Shown: positions 5,446 through 14,032, counted from the first letter of the stretch. The stretch: DNA of 14,192 bases from an uncultured Oscillospiraceae bacterium (GCA_934668605.1 CAKUNY010000042.1:1-14192); one strand, 5' to 3'. Notes: generated by a model not told the origin, from the letters alone. Numbers and translations are program-made.

Positions 5446-7359
5446 TCAGGAAAGCGTATCGAGCTCGGTCTTCCAGACGCTCACGCAGGCGTCACTCGGC
5501 ATGCGCCAGTCGCCTCTGGGAGAGAGCGTGACCGAGCCGATCTTGGGGCCGTCCGGCAGGCAGCTGCGCTTGAACTGCTGCTGGAAGAAGCGGCGGTAGA
5601 AGTTTTTGAGCCAGTGCAGAAGCACTTCGTCGGAATACCGGTCGCCCAACGCGGCCTTTGCCAGATGGTAGATCTTCGCGGGCGAGAAGCCGAAGCGCAG
5701 GACGTAGTATAAATAGAAGTCATGCAGCTCATACGGGCCGACGAGAGACTCCGTCTGCTGCGCGATCTCGCCGTTTTCCTTCGCAGGAAGAAGCTCGGGA
5801 GAGACGGGGGTATCGAGAATGTCGAGAAGGACATCGCGCAGAGCGGGCGTTGCGGCAGTGTCCGCTTCGTAGCGCACGATGTGGCGCACCAGCGTTTTGG
5901 GAACGCCCGCGTTCACGCCGTACATGCTCATATGGTCGCCGTTGTAGGTTGCCCAGCCAAGCGCGAGCTCGCTCAGATCGCCCGTGCCGACAACGAGGCC
6001 TCCCGCGCGGTTGGCAAGATCCATGAGCTCAAGCGTCCGGACGCGCGCCTGCCCGTTTTCAAACGTCACATCGAAGTTCGTCTCGCTCTGGCCGATATCG
6101 GCGAAGTGGCTGCGGACGGTGTTGGCGATCGAAATTTCCCGGAACTGAACGCCGAGCTCCTGGCAGAGGATCTCCGCATTCGAGCGCGTGCGCTTCGTCG
6201 TGCCGAAGCAGGGCATGGTGACGGCAAGAATATCGTCCATCGGCCGTCCGAGCTTTTTCATCGCGTGCACCGCGACAAGAAGCGCCAGGCAGCTGTCCAG
6301 GCCGCCCGAAATGCCGATCACGGCGGTCTTCGCGTGCGCGTGCTCCATGCGCTTGGCAAGCCCGTCGGCCTGCATCCTTAAAATAAGCTCGCATCGCTCG
6401 GCGCGCGCGGCGTCGTCGGCAGGGACGAACGGTGTCGGGGAAAAGCGCCGCGTGAGGGAAACCTCTTTTACGGGAAGCGAGAAGGAAACAACCTCGTAGC
6501 CGTCTGTCACGGGCTCGAAGCTCGTGTTGCGGCAGCGCTCGGATAGAAGCCTTCCAAGGTCGAGCTCCGTGCAGGCATAGCCTTCTTCAAACGGGCGGGA
6601 CTCGGAAAGAAGCGCGCCGTTTTCCGCGATCAGATTGTGACCCGAGAAGACCATGTCGGTCGTCGATTCGCCATGCCCCGCGTCGGCGTAGAGATAGGCG
6701 CAAAGAAGCCGCGCGGACTGCTGCGAGACGAGCGCTTCGCGATACTCCGCCTTGCCGACCGTCTCGTCGCTGGCAGAAAGGTTCGCGATAACGGTCGCGC
6801 CAGCCAGCGCATGCGCCGTGCTCGGAGGAAGTGGCGCCCAAAGGTCCTCGCAGATTTCGACCGCAAGCGTAAACTCCGGCATGCTTTCGCAGCGGAACAA
6901 GAGCTTTGTCCCGAACAGCACATGCTGCCCTGCAAACCGGATGTCTTTCACGTCGGCGGGCGCGGCGCAGTAGTGCCGCTTTTCATAGAACTCGCCGTAG
7001 TTCGGAATATGGGACTTCGGCACAAGGCCAAGGAGCTGCCCGCGGCAAACAACCGCCGCGCAGTTATAGAGCTTGCCGGAGACGTTCACGGGGAGCCCCA
7101 CGAGCGTGACCAGATCGAGCGGTTCACTCGCCTTCAAAATCTCAACCAGCGCGTCCTCCGCCGCCTTTTGCAGGGGCTGCTGGAGGAAAAGATCGCCGCA
7201 GGTGTAGCCGGTGAGCCCGAGCTCCGGGAAGACGGCAAGCTGGCAGCCGCTTCGCGCGGCCTTCTGCATGGCCTCGATGGTCATTTGGGCGTTATAGGAG
7301 CAATCCGCCACACGCAGCGAAGGGGAGACGGCGCAGGCCTTGATAAAACCGTAGTGCAT
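5446..7359 (-). CDS. nadE: Glutamine-dependent NAD+ synthetase
   Basis: This 637-residue two-domain enzyme makes NAD+ from deamido-NAD+ and ATP, taking ammonia from glutamine: the last step of NAD synthesis, in the cytoplasm. Residues 1-270 are a nitrilase-family glutaminase with the triad E46 (FPELGLTG), K115 (VPKSHIPNYGEFYEKR) and C170 (VEICEDLW). Residues 325-637 are the synthetase, with the ATP-pyrophosphatase loop SGGLDS at 351-356 and, further on, GTGDLSELALGW. Length fits the two-domain glutamine-dependent form. The ATG at 7359 has AAGGATGG close upstream, and a promoter lies at 7393-7421. It is probably a single-gene transcript. The repeat copy C follows its stop codon. Confidence 0.96.
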   Translation of the reverse strand: MHYGFIKACAVSPSLRVADCSYNAQMTIEAMQKAARSGCQLAVFPELGLTGYTCGDLFLQQPLQKAAEDALVEILKASEPLDLVTLVGLPVNVSGKLYNCAAVVCRGQLLGLVPKSHIPNYGEFYEKRHYCAAPADVKDIRFAGQHVLFGTKLLFRCESMPEFTLAVEICEDLWAPLPPSTAHALAGATVIANLSASDETVGKAEYREALVSQQSARLLCAYLYADAGHGESTTDMVFSGHNLIAENGALLSESRPFEEGYACTELDLGRLLSERCRNTSFEPVTDGYEVVSFSLPVKEVSLTRRFSPTPFVPADDAARAERCELILRMQADGLAKRMEHAHAKTAVIGISGGLDSCLALLVAVHAMKKLGRPMDDILAVTMPCFGTTKRTRSNAEILCQELGVQFREISIANTVRSHFADIGQSETNFDVTFENGQARVRTLELMDLANRAGGLVVGTGDLSELALGWATYNGDHMSMYGVNAGVPKTLVRHIVRYEADTAATPALRDVLLDILDTPVSPELLPAKENGEIAQQTESLVGPYELHDFYLYYVLRFGFSPAKIYHLAKAALGDRYSDEVLLHWLKNFYRRFFQQQFKRSCLPDGPKIGSVTLSPRGDWRMPSDACVSVWKTELDTLS

Positions 7360-7392
7360 GCTTGTTCCATCCTTTTTCTGTTCGTTTTTCCT

Positions 7393-7421
7393 ATCATATC
7401 ATATCGCGCAGACAGCGGCAA
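7393..7421 (-). promoter_or_regulatory. nadE: Probable sigma-A promoter of nadE
   Basis: On the minus strand TTGCCG (7421-7416), a 17-base spacer and TATGAT (7398-7393) precede nadE, giving a leader of about 25-30 nt. The -10 region is a triple overlapping ATATGATATGAT run, so the exact start is uncertain. This suggests nadE is not dependent on the upstream lipoprotein gene. Confidence 0.55.
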
Positions 7422-7441
7422 GCCCGGGTTTCGGAAAGCGC

Positions 7442-8575
7442 CTATTTTACGGAAAGACGCGGCGCGGCGTTCGGGAGGCCGAGCTCTGTTTGATAGGTAA
7501 TATGATTGGAAACATACTCGAAGCCACCTGATGGAAGCGTCCGAACCGTCAGCTCGTGCGAAAAGATACAGTCAGTCGGAATGTCGGTTGATAGGCAGGA
7601 AAGGAGAAGCGTCATTGTTCCATCCGGATTCTCGCGGACATCGGTGATATAGGGCTCAACGGCAGGATAGTCGTAAAGCTCCATGTCGTTTGTCCGGACC
7701 GAGCGCCACGGGTAGGTGTCCGTCTGCTCGTCGTAACCGGCCAGCGCGCGGAGCTTTTCGGCGGAAATCGAGAAATAGGGGAGGATGACGCGTTCAAAGT
7801 CGGCGGAAGGAATCCGGAAGACACCGGTCTTCTCGTCCTGCGTATAATCTGACGCGTCCGGCTGAGAACCGAAGCGCAGGGCGTAGAGTCGGTCGAACAG
7901 GTCGTTAAAGCTTACGCCTGCAAAGTCCGGTTCCGACCAGTCTGTGATCAGAAGATTTACATAATAGTAATCGATCGGAAGCACATACTGCTCCAGCATG
8001 GAGAGGCGCGAGGTGTCGGGCGGCACGGTGCGAACGAGCTGGTAGTCTGCGTAATGCTTGTCTCCGGCGGGAAAGAGGCGGTAATAGAAATTACCTGTGT
8101 CTGTCATCTGCCAGTCCTGCACAGCGAAGCGCTCAAAATTGGATGCGGCCACGGAGCCGTCTGCATATTGCGCACAGCGCAGGAACTGGGCGTAGGGCTT
8201 GCCGTTTTCCACCGACAGCTTCTGATACGAGAGCGTATGCGTATCTTTCAGGCGCACCAGTTCTATGGCGCAATCCTGCCCAGCTTGCGCCTGCTCCCAG
8301 AACGAAAGAAACGGCGCGGAAATTTCAAGATAGTAAGACGGGTACGTTTCGTATGCATATAGAACCGCACACCCGTCCTCGCCAAGCGCTGCTACATCAA
8401 ACCCGTCAAAGGCCAGATCACACAGGGAAAGCGCCCGCTGAGCGATTGCTTGCTCCAGAGCTTCTTCGGAGACGGACGGTTCCTGTGCTTGCTCAGAGAC
8501 AGCTTCTTTGCGGCACCCGCTGAGGCACGGCGCGAGAATCGCCGCGCAGAGAAAAAGTGAAACCAACTGCTTCAT
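7442..8575 (-). CDS. Putative lipoprotein of unknown function
   Basis: I do not recognise a family. The 377-residue product starts with a lipoprotein signal peptide: two charged or polar residues, a hydrophobic run, and the lipobox LSGC with C21 as the probable lipidated cysteine. The mature protein should be anchored outside the cytoplasmic membrane. The rest is soluble, acidic and rich in aromatic residues (for example a YPSYYLE and an IDYYYVNLL stretch), with no obvious catalytic motif. The ATG at 8575 has a textbook AAAGGAG 6 bases upstream. It begins 58 bases after the pfkA stop codon in the same direction, with a terminator-like hairpin between. It may therefore be read by partial read-through from pfkA; no separate promoter was found. 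Confidence is high for a gene and low for any role. Confidence 0.88.
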   Translation of the reverse strand: MKQLVSLFLCAAILAPCLSGCRKEAVSEQAQEPSVSEEALEQAIAQRALSLCDLAFDGFDVAALGEDGCAVLYAYETYPSYYLEISAPFLSFWEQAQAGQDCAIELVRLKDTHTLSYQKLSVENGKPYAQFLRCAQYADGSVAASNFERFAVQDWQMTDTGNFYYRLFPAGDKHYADYQLVRTVPPDTSRLSMLEQYVLPIDYYYVNLLITDWSEPDFAGVSFNDLFDRLYALRFGSQPDASDYTQDEKTGVFRIPSADFERVILPYFSISAEKLRALAGYDEQTDTYPWRSVRTNDMELYDYPAVEPYITDVRENPDGTMTLLLSCLSTDIPTDCIFSHELTVRTLPSGGFEYVSNHITYQTELGLPNAAPRLSVK

Positions 8576-8590
8576 GCAGGACTCCTTTCA

Positions 8591-8625
8591 GAAAATGCCG
8601 CAGGACTCCGGAGAATCCTGCGGCA
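8591..8625 (-). terminator. Terminator or attenuator between pfkA and the lipoprotein gene
   Basis: Perfect 10-bp arms (8596-8605 with 8616-8625), rich in GC, surround a 10-base loop and are followed on the minus strand by TTTTC. It lies 9 bases past the pfkA stop codon. The short U run suggests partial termination. It ends only a few bases before the lipoprotein ribosome binding site (about 8583-8589), so it may set the ratio of the two products. Confidence 0.65.
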
Positions 8626-8633
8626 AAGCGCTT

Positions 8634-9626
8634 TTATAGGCCTTCGATCTCCAGACCGGTCATCGCCTGAAGAACCTCATACTGCTGGGCGTTGAGCCCC
8701 TTCTTCATGGCAAGGCCTTCTTCAAGGTCGATGTCTACCATGCTGCCCTGCTGCGAGCAGATGAGCCGGTTCGTTCCGCCCTCGGCCAGAACCTTGACCG
8801 CGTGGTAGCCCATGCGGGTCGCCATGACGCGGTCGCGTGCGGTGGGGGTGCCGCCGCGCTGGATGTGGCCGAGAATCGTTACACGCGGGTCAAGACCGAT
8901 CGTCTCGTGGATCTGCTTGCCGATCTCGATCGCGCTGCCCGCGCCCTCGGCGACGATGATCATATAGTGCGTCTTGCCGCTCAGGCGCGCGCCGCGGATG
9001 CAGTCAATGACGTCGTGCTCAAAATCGAGCTTCTTTTCCGGCACAAGTACGGACGTTGCGCCCGCTGCCAGACCGACATAGAGCGCCAGATGTCCAGCGT
9101 TTCTGCCCATGACCTCGACGACAGAGCAGCGCTCGTGCGACTGCATGGTGTCTCTGAGCCGGTCAATGGCTTCGACGGCAGTGTTGGCCGCTGTGTCGTA
9201 GCCGATGGTGTAGTCGGTGCAGACGATGTCGTTATCAATCGTGGCCGGGACGCCGACAACGCTGATGCCCTGCTTGGAAAATGCCTTGAGGCCGCGGAAC
9301 GTGCCGTCGCCGCCGATGCCGACAATGCCGTCGAGTCCCAGAAGCTTGCAGGTGGCCGCCGCGCGCTTTTGCCCGTCTTCGGTGCGGAATTCCTCGCTCC
9401 GGGCGGTGTAGAGCATGGTGCCGCCGCGGTTGATAATATGGTTGACGCTGTTTTCATCGAGCCGGACGAAATCGCCGTTGATGAGGCCGTTGAATCCGCG
9501 CCGGATGCCGACGCAGTCGATGCCGCGGTAGATGGCCGAGCGGACGACCGCGCGGATGGCTGCGTTCATACCGGGCGCGTCGCCGCCGGAGGTGAGCACG
9601 CCGATTCGCTTGACTGCATTCGTCAT
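8634..9626 (-). CDS. pfkA: 6-phosphofructokinase, probably ATP-dependent
   Basis: This 330-residue enzyme phosphorylates fructose 6-phosphate to fructose 1,6-bisphosphate, the committing step of glycolysis. The N-terminal phosphate-binding VLTSGGDAPGMNAAIR (10-25), IGGDGTFRG (104-112), the catalytic PATIDND (127-133, with D131 as likely base), and MGRNAGHLAL are all present, and the length is standard. The glycine at the fourth position of GGDG points to ATP rather than pyrophosphate as donor, since pyrophosphate enzymes usually have aspartate there. The other discriminating position is alanine (A128) where ATP enzymes have glycine and pyrophosphate enzymes lysine. The ATG at 9626 has GGGAGA about 7 bases upstream. 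A promoter is proposed at 9663-9691. The lipoprotein gene follows downstream. Confidence 0.95.
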   Translation of the reverse strand: MTNAVKRIGVLTSGGDAPGMNAAIRAVVRSAIYRGIDCVGIRRGFNGLINGDFVRLDENSVNHIINRGGTMLYTARSEEFRTEDGQKRAAATCKLLGLDGIVGIGGDGTFRGLKAFSKQGISVVGVPATIDNDIVCTDYTIGYDTAANTAVEAIDRLRDTMQSHERCSVVEVMGRNAGHLALYVGLAAGATSVLVPEKKLDFEHDVIDCIRGARLSGKTHYMIIVAEGAGSAIEIGKQIHETIGLDPRVTILGHIQRGGTPTARDRVMATRMGYHAVKVLAEGGTNRLICSQQGSMVDIDLEEGLAMKKGLNAQQYEVLQAMTGLEIEGL

Positions 9627-9662
9627 AAAAAAGTCTCCCTTGTATCAATTTTTTCTGACCAT

Positions 9663-9691
9663 ACCATACCACACAAACAAAGAAAAGTAAA
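9663..9691 (-). promoter_or_regulatory. pfkA: Possible promoter of pfkA
   Basis: On the minus strand TTTACT (9691-9686), 17 bases and TATGGT (9668-9663) precede pfkA, with a leader of about 30 nt. Each box matches the sigma-A consensus at four of six positions, so the assignment is moderate. A second TATGGT lies 5 bases closer to the gene. Confidence 0.45.
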
Positions 9692-9799
9692 CACTGAATT
9701 TTGAAAAACTTTCGTGAAAAGCCAAAAGATAGCACATAAGCCGCCGACGGCAATCTCGGAAAACTTTAGGAAATCTTCATAATTATTCCGCCACTTTTC

Positions 9800-9808
9800 T
9801 GGTATAAT
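9800..9808 (+). promoter_or_regulatory. Extended -10 promoter of the MoxR-DUF58-transglutaminase operon
   Basis: TGGTATAAT combines a perfect -10 hexamer (9803-9808) with the TGn extension. No good -35 box is seen at the right distance, as is usual for extended -10 promoters. Transcription would begin near 9815, about 43 bases before the GTG start of the MoxR gene. A short inverted repeat (CTTACG at 9810-9815, CGTAAG at 9827-9832) overlaps the start site. Confidence 0.65.
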
Positions 9809-9857
9809 ACTTACGATAGACGTTTACGTAAGATAGAAGAACAGAGGAGGCAGAGCA

Positions 9858-10784
9858 GTGAATCAGGCAAGTCAGATTCTCGCGGAGGTCAAAAAGGCGG
9901 TCTGCGGCAAGGACCGCGTGCTGGTCTGGGTACTTACGGTCATTCTCGCGCGGGGGCATATTCTGCTCGAGGATATCCCGGGCGTCGGCAAGACGACGAT
10001 GGCGCTCGCGTTTTCCCGGGCGCTGGGGCTGGACTACGGGCGCGTACAGTTTACGCCCGACGTTCTGCCGAGCGATATCACGGGCTACAGCATCTTCGAT
10101 AAGGAAACCGGCGCGATGCGCTATCAGCCGGGCGTGATTCTCTGTAACCTCTTTCTCGCGGACGAGCTCAACCGCGCGACGTCGCGCACGCAGTCGGCGC
10201 TTCTCGAGGCGATGGAGGAGGGGCAGGTCACGGTCGATGGCGTGAGCCATAAAATTCCCGAGCCGTTCTGCGTCTTCGCGACCCAGAACCCCACGGGCGC
10301 TTCGGGCACGCAGCTGCTGCCGGATTCGCAGATGGACAGATTCACCGTCCGGCTCTCGATCGGCTATCCCGCCCCGGCGGACGAGCGGGAGATTCTGCTC
10401 AGCCGGCAGAAGGGGAATCCGCTTTTACAGGTGCGTCAGGTTGTGACGCGCGAGGAGCTTCTTTCCATGCAGCAGCAGGCCGCGAATGTGTACATGAAGC
10501 CGGAGCTGGCAGACTATATTGTCTCGCTCGTCGGCAAAACGAGAACCGACCCGCTCATCGCCCGGGGAGCCAGCCCCAGAGCGACGCTTTCTCTCGGCGC
10601 GATGGCGAAGGCCGTGGCCTATGTACAGGGAAGAGACTATGTGCAGCCCAAGGACATTCAGGCTGTGTTCGTCTCCACCTGCGCGCACAGGCTGCTTCTA
10701 TCCGCCGAGGCAGACGCCAAGGGCATCAGCGCCGAAGAGCTGCTGGACGGCATTTTAAAGTCCACGAGCGCGCCGAGAATTTAG
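9858..10784 (+). CDS. MoxR-family AAA+ ATPase
   Basis: A 308-residue cytoplasmic AAA+ ATPase of the MoxR family, thought to act as a chaperone that assembles or activates partner complexes. It has the Walker A region EDIPGVGKTT (38-47), Walker B LFLADE (98-103) followed by the family's LNRATSRTQSALLEAMEEGQ region, and sensor-1 ATQNP (141-145). A C-terminal helical lid completes the domain. The start is GTG at 9858, chosen because GAGGAGG lies 7 bases upstream. The DUF58 gene follows 2 bases after its stop codon, and a membrane transglutaminase after that. This gene order is widely conserved, which supports joint action at the cell surface. Its true client is not known from sequence. Confidence 0.95.
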   Translation: MNQASQILAEVKKAVCGKDRVLVWVLTVILARGHILLEDIPGVGKTTMALAFSRALGLDYGRVQFTPDVLPSDITGYSIFDKETGAMRYQPGVILCNLFLADELNRATSRTQSALLEAMEEGQVTVDGVSHKIPEPFCVFATQNPTGASGTQLLPDSQMDRFTVRLSIGYPAPADEREILLSRQKGNPLLQVRQVVTREELLSMQQQAANVYMKPELADYIVSLVGKTRTDPLIARGASPRATLSLGAMAKAVAYVQGRDYVQPKDIQAVFVSTCAHRLLLSAEADAKGISAEELLDGILKSTSAPRI

Positions 10785-10786
10785 CC

Positions 10787-11758
10787 ATGCTGCACGCAAG
10801 AGTTTTGTACATCGCGGCGCTTTTGGGCGCGCTGCTGTTTCATACGTATTATACCGGCTGGTTCTCATGGTATCTTCTGATGCTGGCCGTGAGCTTGCCG
10901 TGGTTTTCGCTTCTTTGCAGCCTGCGGCCGATGCTCCGGCTGCGCATGCAGGCGGATATGCCGTCTTTTTGCCGGATCGGAGAGCCTGCCTGCCTTCGGA
11001 TGGGCTGCGCGGGGAATCTGCGCCTTTCGCCGCCGTTTCGCTTTGAGAGCGTGATCTTCGACTGCATGGGCGGCAGCGCCTGCCGGCAGAAAATTTCCCT
11101 TTCGGGCTCCAAGACCGCACAGGTCGAGCTTCCCACGCACCATGCGGGCGCGTATGTGTGCTCGCTGCAAAAGGGGAGAGTGTATGATTATCTGGGGCTG
11201 TTCTGCTTTCCGATGAAGCTTCCGGCGCTCGGCGAGCTTCTGGTTCTGCCGCAGAGCGTTCCTCCGGAGGAAACGCCGAGCCTCACGCAGCTCACCGCAC
11301 GCGTCTATCGCGCCAAGCCCGCGGGCGGCTTTTCCGAGACGCACGATCTGCGCGATTATCGCCCGGGGGACTCGATGCGGGACATCCACTGGAAGGTTTC
11401 GGCCAAGACGGACAATCTGATTGTCCGCGAGCCGATCGAACCCGTGCGCGCGCAGGCGATTTTGAGCTTTGATCTTTCGGGTGCGCGCGATACGGTCGAC
11501 CGGACGCTGGGTCTTTTGCAGTGGATGAGCGCCTGGCTTCTTTCGCAGGAGCTTTCGCATACGGTCTGCTGGCTCGATCCCGAGAGCTTTGCGCCGCAGT
11601 CGGCGCAGATCACGAAGAGCGATGATTTAGAGCGCCTGATGCATCAGCTTCTGCATACGAGTCTGAAAGACGGCACGCCGTCGATCGCGCGCCGGAGCTT
11701 CCCGGCGGCAGACTGGCGCTATCACATTGGCGCATCGCGCGCGGAGGTGGACGTATGA
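10787..11758 (+). CDS. DUF58 domain membrane protein
   Basis: A 323-residue protein with two N-terminal membrane helices (about 5-20 and 26-46) and a DUF58 domain. The signature YRPGDSMRDIHWKVSAK (191-207), followed by LIVRE, is clear, with the family's arginine, tryptophan and lysine in place. After it begins a fold with an SFDLS strand that resembles von Willebrand A domains (about 226-230), though a full metal-binding site is not evident. DUF58 proteins are typical partners of MoxR ATPases. The ATG at 10787 is 2 bases after the MoxR stop codon and lacks a good ribosome binding site, so translation probably depends on coupling. The stop overlaps the next gene's start (ATGA). The molecular role is unknown. 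Confidence 0.92.
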   Translation: MLHARVLYIAALLGALLFHTYYTGWFSWYLLMLAVSLPWFSLLCSLRPMLRLRMQADMPSFCRIGEPACLRMGCAGNLRLSPPFRFESVIFDCMGGSACRQKISLSGSKTAQVELPTHHAGAYVCSLQKGRVYDYLGLFCFPMKLPALGELLVLPQSVPPEETPSLTQLTARVYRAKPAGGFSETHDLRDYRPGDSMRDIHWKVSAKTDNLIVREPIEPVRAQAILSFDLSGARDTVDRTLGLLQWMSAWLLSQELSHTVCWLDPESFAPQSAQITKSDDLERLMHQLLHTSLKDGTPSIARRSFPAADWRYHIGASRAEVDV

Positions 11759-13956
11759 CGACGGAAAAAGGAAGCTTCCGCGCGGCCATATCCGCCGCCA
11801 TCTGTGCCTTCGGCGTAAGCTGGGGCGCGATCTTCTGCCTGGTGACGGCGTTCGGCCTGCTGGTCGACAGCTGGGCGCTGCTGCTGGTGTGTCTGGCGGC
11901 GGCCATCATCTTTGCCGTTTTGTTCAGTGTCTTCCGCCCGGTCTATCCGTTCGCCGCTGTTCTGGCCGCGGCGCTCATTTTCGCGTGGTTCTGCCATGAC
12001 GCATTTGTGGAAAGCGCGCTGGGGCTACTGGGCGGGATTTTTGAAAACTATGTGGCGGCGTTTCACTTTTCCATGCCGCAGGCGCTTTTGGACGCGGCAG
12101 AGCGCGGGGCGGATGCGACGATGGCGCTGGGCGTTCTGGCGTCTGCGCTGGCGCTCCTCACGGTGTGGACGGTTCTGTCCCGGGGGAGTCTTTTTGGGGT
12201 GCTGTTTGCAAGCGCGCCGTGCCTCATTGTCTGCCTCGTCATTTTGCAGACCGAGCCCGGAACGCTTCCGATGCTTACACTCACCGGCAGCCTAACGCTT
12301 CTCGTTCTGACGCAGAAGCTGCGCTTCGACACCACGCAGTCCGGCCACCGGCTGGCGCTGCATCTGCTCGTTCCGGTTGCGGCTTTGATCATTGGGTTGG
12401 CGCTGATTTTCCCGAGGGGCAGCTATGTCCGCTCCGAGTGGTCGAAGAGCCTGTCGCCGCTGGTCGATGAGACGGCGGAAAAACTCACGGTCTTCCGTAA
12501 AAACGCCGCGACGGGGCAGGTCGAGTTCGTCTCGCCCTTTACCCCGAGCACGCTCGGCCACTGGGTCTGGGACTCGAGCGTGACAAGCGTCAATCTCAGG
12601 AGAGTCGGCCCGCAGAGAAAGACCGGACGGCACGTGATGCAGGTCTATTCCAATTATTCCGCTGCCTGCCATCTGCGCGCGGACGCAATGGCGACCTATG
12701 AGGATAGCCGCTGGACGGCGCTGACGGATGAAGATTATGTTAACTCTGGCGTAAGCGCCGGTGTGCTGTTGTCACCGGACATGCAGACGCTCGGGCTCGA
12801 CACGGCCAACGAGCTGCAAATCAAAACGGACATGAAGTCCTCCATCTTCTATGTCCCGTACCGGCCTCTGGAGCTGCCGACGGGCGGCGAGGCGGTTTTT
12901 GACGCGTACATCAAAAATCCGAGCCAGCTGACAGAGTACACGGTTTCCTACGCCTTTGTTGAGGAGACGGCAGACCGGAACGCGCAGTATGAGGCGTTTG
13001 TACACGAAGCGTATACCCAGCTGCCGGACGATGTCCGCACAGAACTTGAGCCGTACGTTACGGGGGCGCGAGATTCGCTTCAGACGAATACCGACGCGCT
13101 TTTAACGCAAAAGCTTGCGCGGGGAATTGCGCAATATGTCTCGAATAGTGCAGCCTACTCGCTCGATACGCCGCGCGTGCCGGACGGAGAGGACTTTGCG
13201 CTCTGGTTTTTGCGCGAGAGCGACACCGGCTACTGCGTCCATTTCGCAACGGCGACGGTGCTTCTTCTTCGCGCGGCCAATATCCCGGCGCGCTATGTGA
13301 CGGGGTACTATTTTCAGACGACAGGCGGGCAGTGGACGGACGTGACGGAGGACGACGCGCACGCGTGGGTGGAGTATTATCTCGACGGCTACGGCTGGCA
13401 GGTGCTTGACCCGACACCCGCCGCGCAGGATGAAATTTCTGCGCCCGAGCCGGACGAAACGCCAGAACAGAAGCCCGAAACAGGGGAAACCGGCGAGCAG
13501 CCCAAAGCCCCCAACGAGCCGGAGCCGACGACACCGGAGCCGGGCGGGCAGTCACCGGAGCAGCCGGAACCCGCGCAGGATAACGCGGCAGGCAAGCGTG
13601 TTCTGGGCGCAGTCTGGGCGGTGCTTTTCGTGCTGCTGGCGCTTTGTGCATGGCAGCTGCTGCTTCTGAGCCTGCGAAGGGCCGCGATGCAGACAGGCTC
13701 GAACAACAAGAGGGCGGTCGCGTACTGGCGGCACATTGAATTCTTATGTAAACTTGACAAATCGCAGCCGCCGGAGGCGCTCCGGGAGCTTGCCCTCAAG
13801 GCGCGTTTCAGCCAGCACAAGCTGGGAGAAGACGAGCTCGGCGAGCTGCGCGCGTTCTCAGGCGATAAAACGAACGCTCTTTTGGAGCGCAGCGGACACG
13901 TCAAGCGCGCCTTCCTTCGCATCTGCCTCGCGCTTCATCCGACGATTCCAAAATAG
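11755..13956 (+). CDS. Membrane-bound transglutaminase-like protein
   Basis: A 733-residue protein that resembles the TgpA/DUF3488-transglutaminase architecture. Residues 12-220 contain about six to seven hydrophobic membrane segments. An extracellular region follows, with a transglutaminase-like core carrying the full triad: C494 (TGYCVHFATATVLLLR), H536 (DDAHAWVEYY) and D552 (WQVLDPTP). Residues 556-612 form a linker rich in proline and glutamate, then comes one more helix (about 615-640) and a charged cytoplasmic tail of about 90 residues, possibly a DUF4129-like tail. With an intact triad it could be a cysteine peptidase or transamidase acting outside the membrane, perhaps on cell-wall or surface proteins; the substrate is unknown. 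The start overlaps the DUF58 stop (ATGA). It is the last gene of the operon. Confidence 0.93.
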   Translation: MTTEKGSFRAAISAAICAFGVSWGAIFCLVTAFGLLVDSWALLLVCLAAAIIFAVLFSVFRPVYPFAAVLAAALIFAWFCHDAFVESALGLLGGIFENYVAAFHFSMPQALLDAAERGADATMALGVLASALALLTVWTVLSRGSLFGVLFASAPCLIVCLVILQTEPGTLPMLTLTGSLTLLVLTQKLRFDTTQSGHRLALHLLVPVAALIIGLALIFPRGSYVRSEWSKSLSPLVDETAEKLTVFRKNAATGQVEFVSPFTPSTLGHWVWDSSVTSVNLRRVGPQRKTGRHVMQVYSNYSAACHLRADAMATYEDSRWTALTDEDYVNSGVSAGVLLSPDMQTLGLDTANELQIKTDMKSSIFYVPYRPLELPTGGEAVFDAYIKNPSQLTEYTVSYAFVEETADRNAQYEAFVHEAYTQLPDDVRTELEPYVTGARDSLQTNTDALLTQKLARGIAQYVSNSAAYSLDTPRVPDGEDFALWFLRESDTGYCVHFATATVLLLRAANIPARYVTGYYFQTTGGQWTDVTEDDAHAWVEYYLDGYGWQVLDPTPAAQDEISAPEPDETPEQKPETGETGEQPKAPNEPEPTTPEPGGQSPEQPEPAQDNAAGKRVLGAVWAVLFVLLALCAWQLLLLSLRRAAMQTGSNNKRAVAYWRHIEFLCKLDKSQPPEALRELALKARFSQHKLGEDELGELRAFSGDKTNALLERSGHVKRAFLRICLALHPTIPK

Positions 13957-13958
13957 GC

Positions 13959-14002
13959 TTTCCCGCGCTGGTCTGCCGCGTGCTTCAGACCGGCGCGGGA
14001 AA
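13959..14002 (+). terminator. Hairpin at the end of the MoxR-DUF58-transglutaminase operon
   Basis: Arms 13959-13975 and 13986-14002 pair over 17 positions with a single wobble, around a 10-base loop, starting 2 bases after the transglutaminase stop codon. The stem is very GC-rich, but no U run follows on the plus strand, so it may stop transcription poorly or mainly protect the 3' end. The tRNA promoter -35 box starts 1 base after it. Confidence 0.6.
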
Positions 14003-14003
14003 C

Positions 14004-14032
14004 TTGACAAGCGCTGCAAAGCATTGTACAAT
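14004..14032 (+). promoter_or_regulatory. Strong sigma-A promoter for the tRNA-like sequences
   Basis: TTGACA (14004-14009), a 17-base spacer and TACAAT (14027-14032) match consensus at 11 of 12 positions. Transcription would begin near 14040, about 8 bases before the first tRNA-Arg-like sequence. Confidence 0.88.

Noticed and set aside
1..5449. Single long minus-strand operon
   Set aside because: Strong separate promoters and terminators lie between the hydrogenase genes, the aminotransferase and the transporter.
7405..7441. Terminator after the lipoprotein gene based on AAGCCCGGGTTT
   Set aside because: It is a short palindrome with no loop and no U run on the minus strand.
8802..9704. 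300-codon plus-strand open frame
   Set aside because: It is antisense to pfkA and crosses its promoter; its composition (Asp/Ala/Val rich) is typical of a shadow frame.
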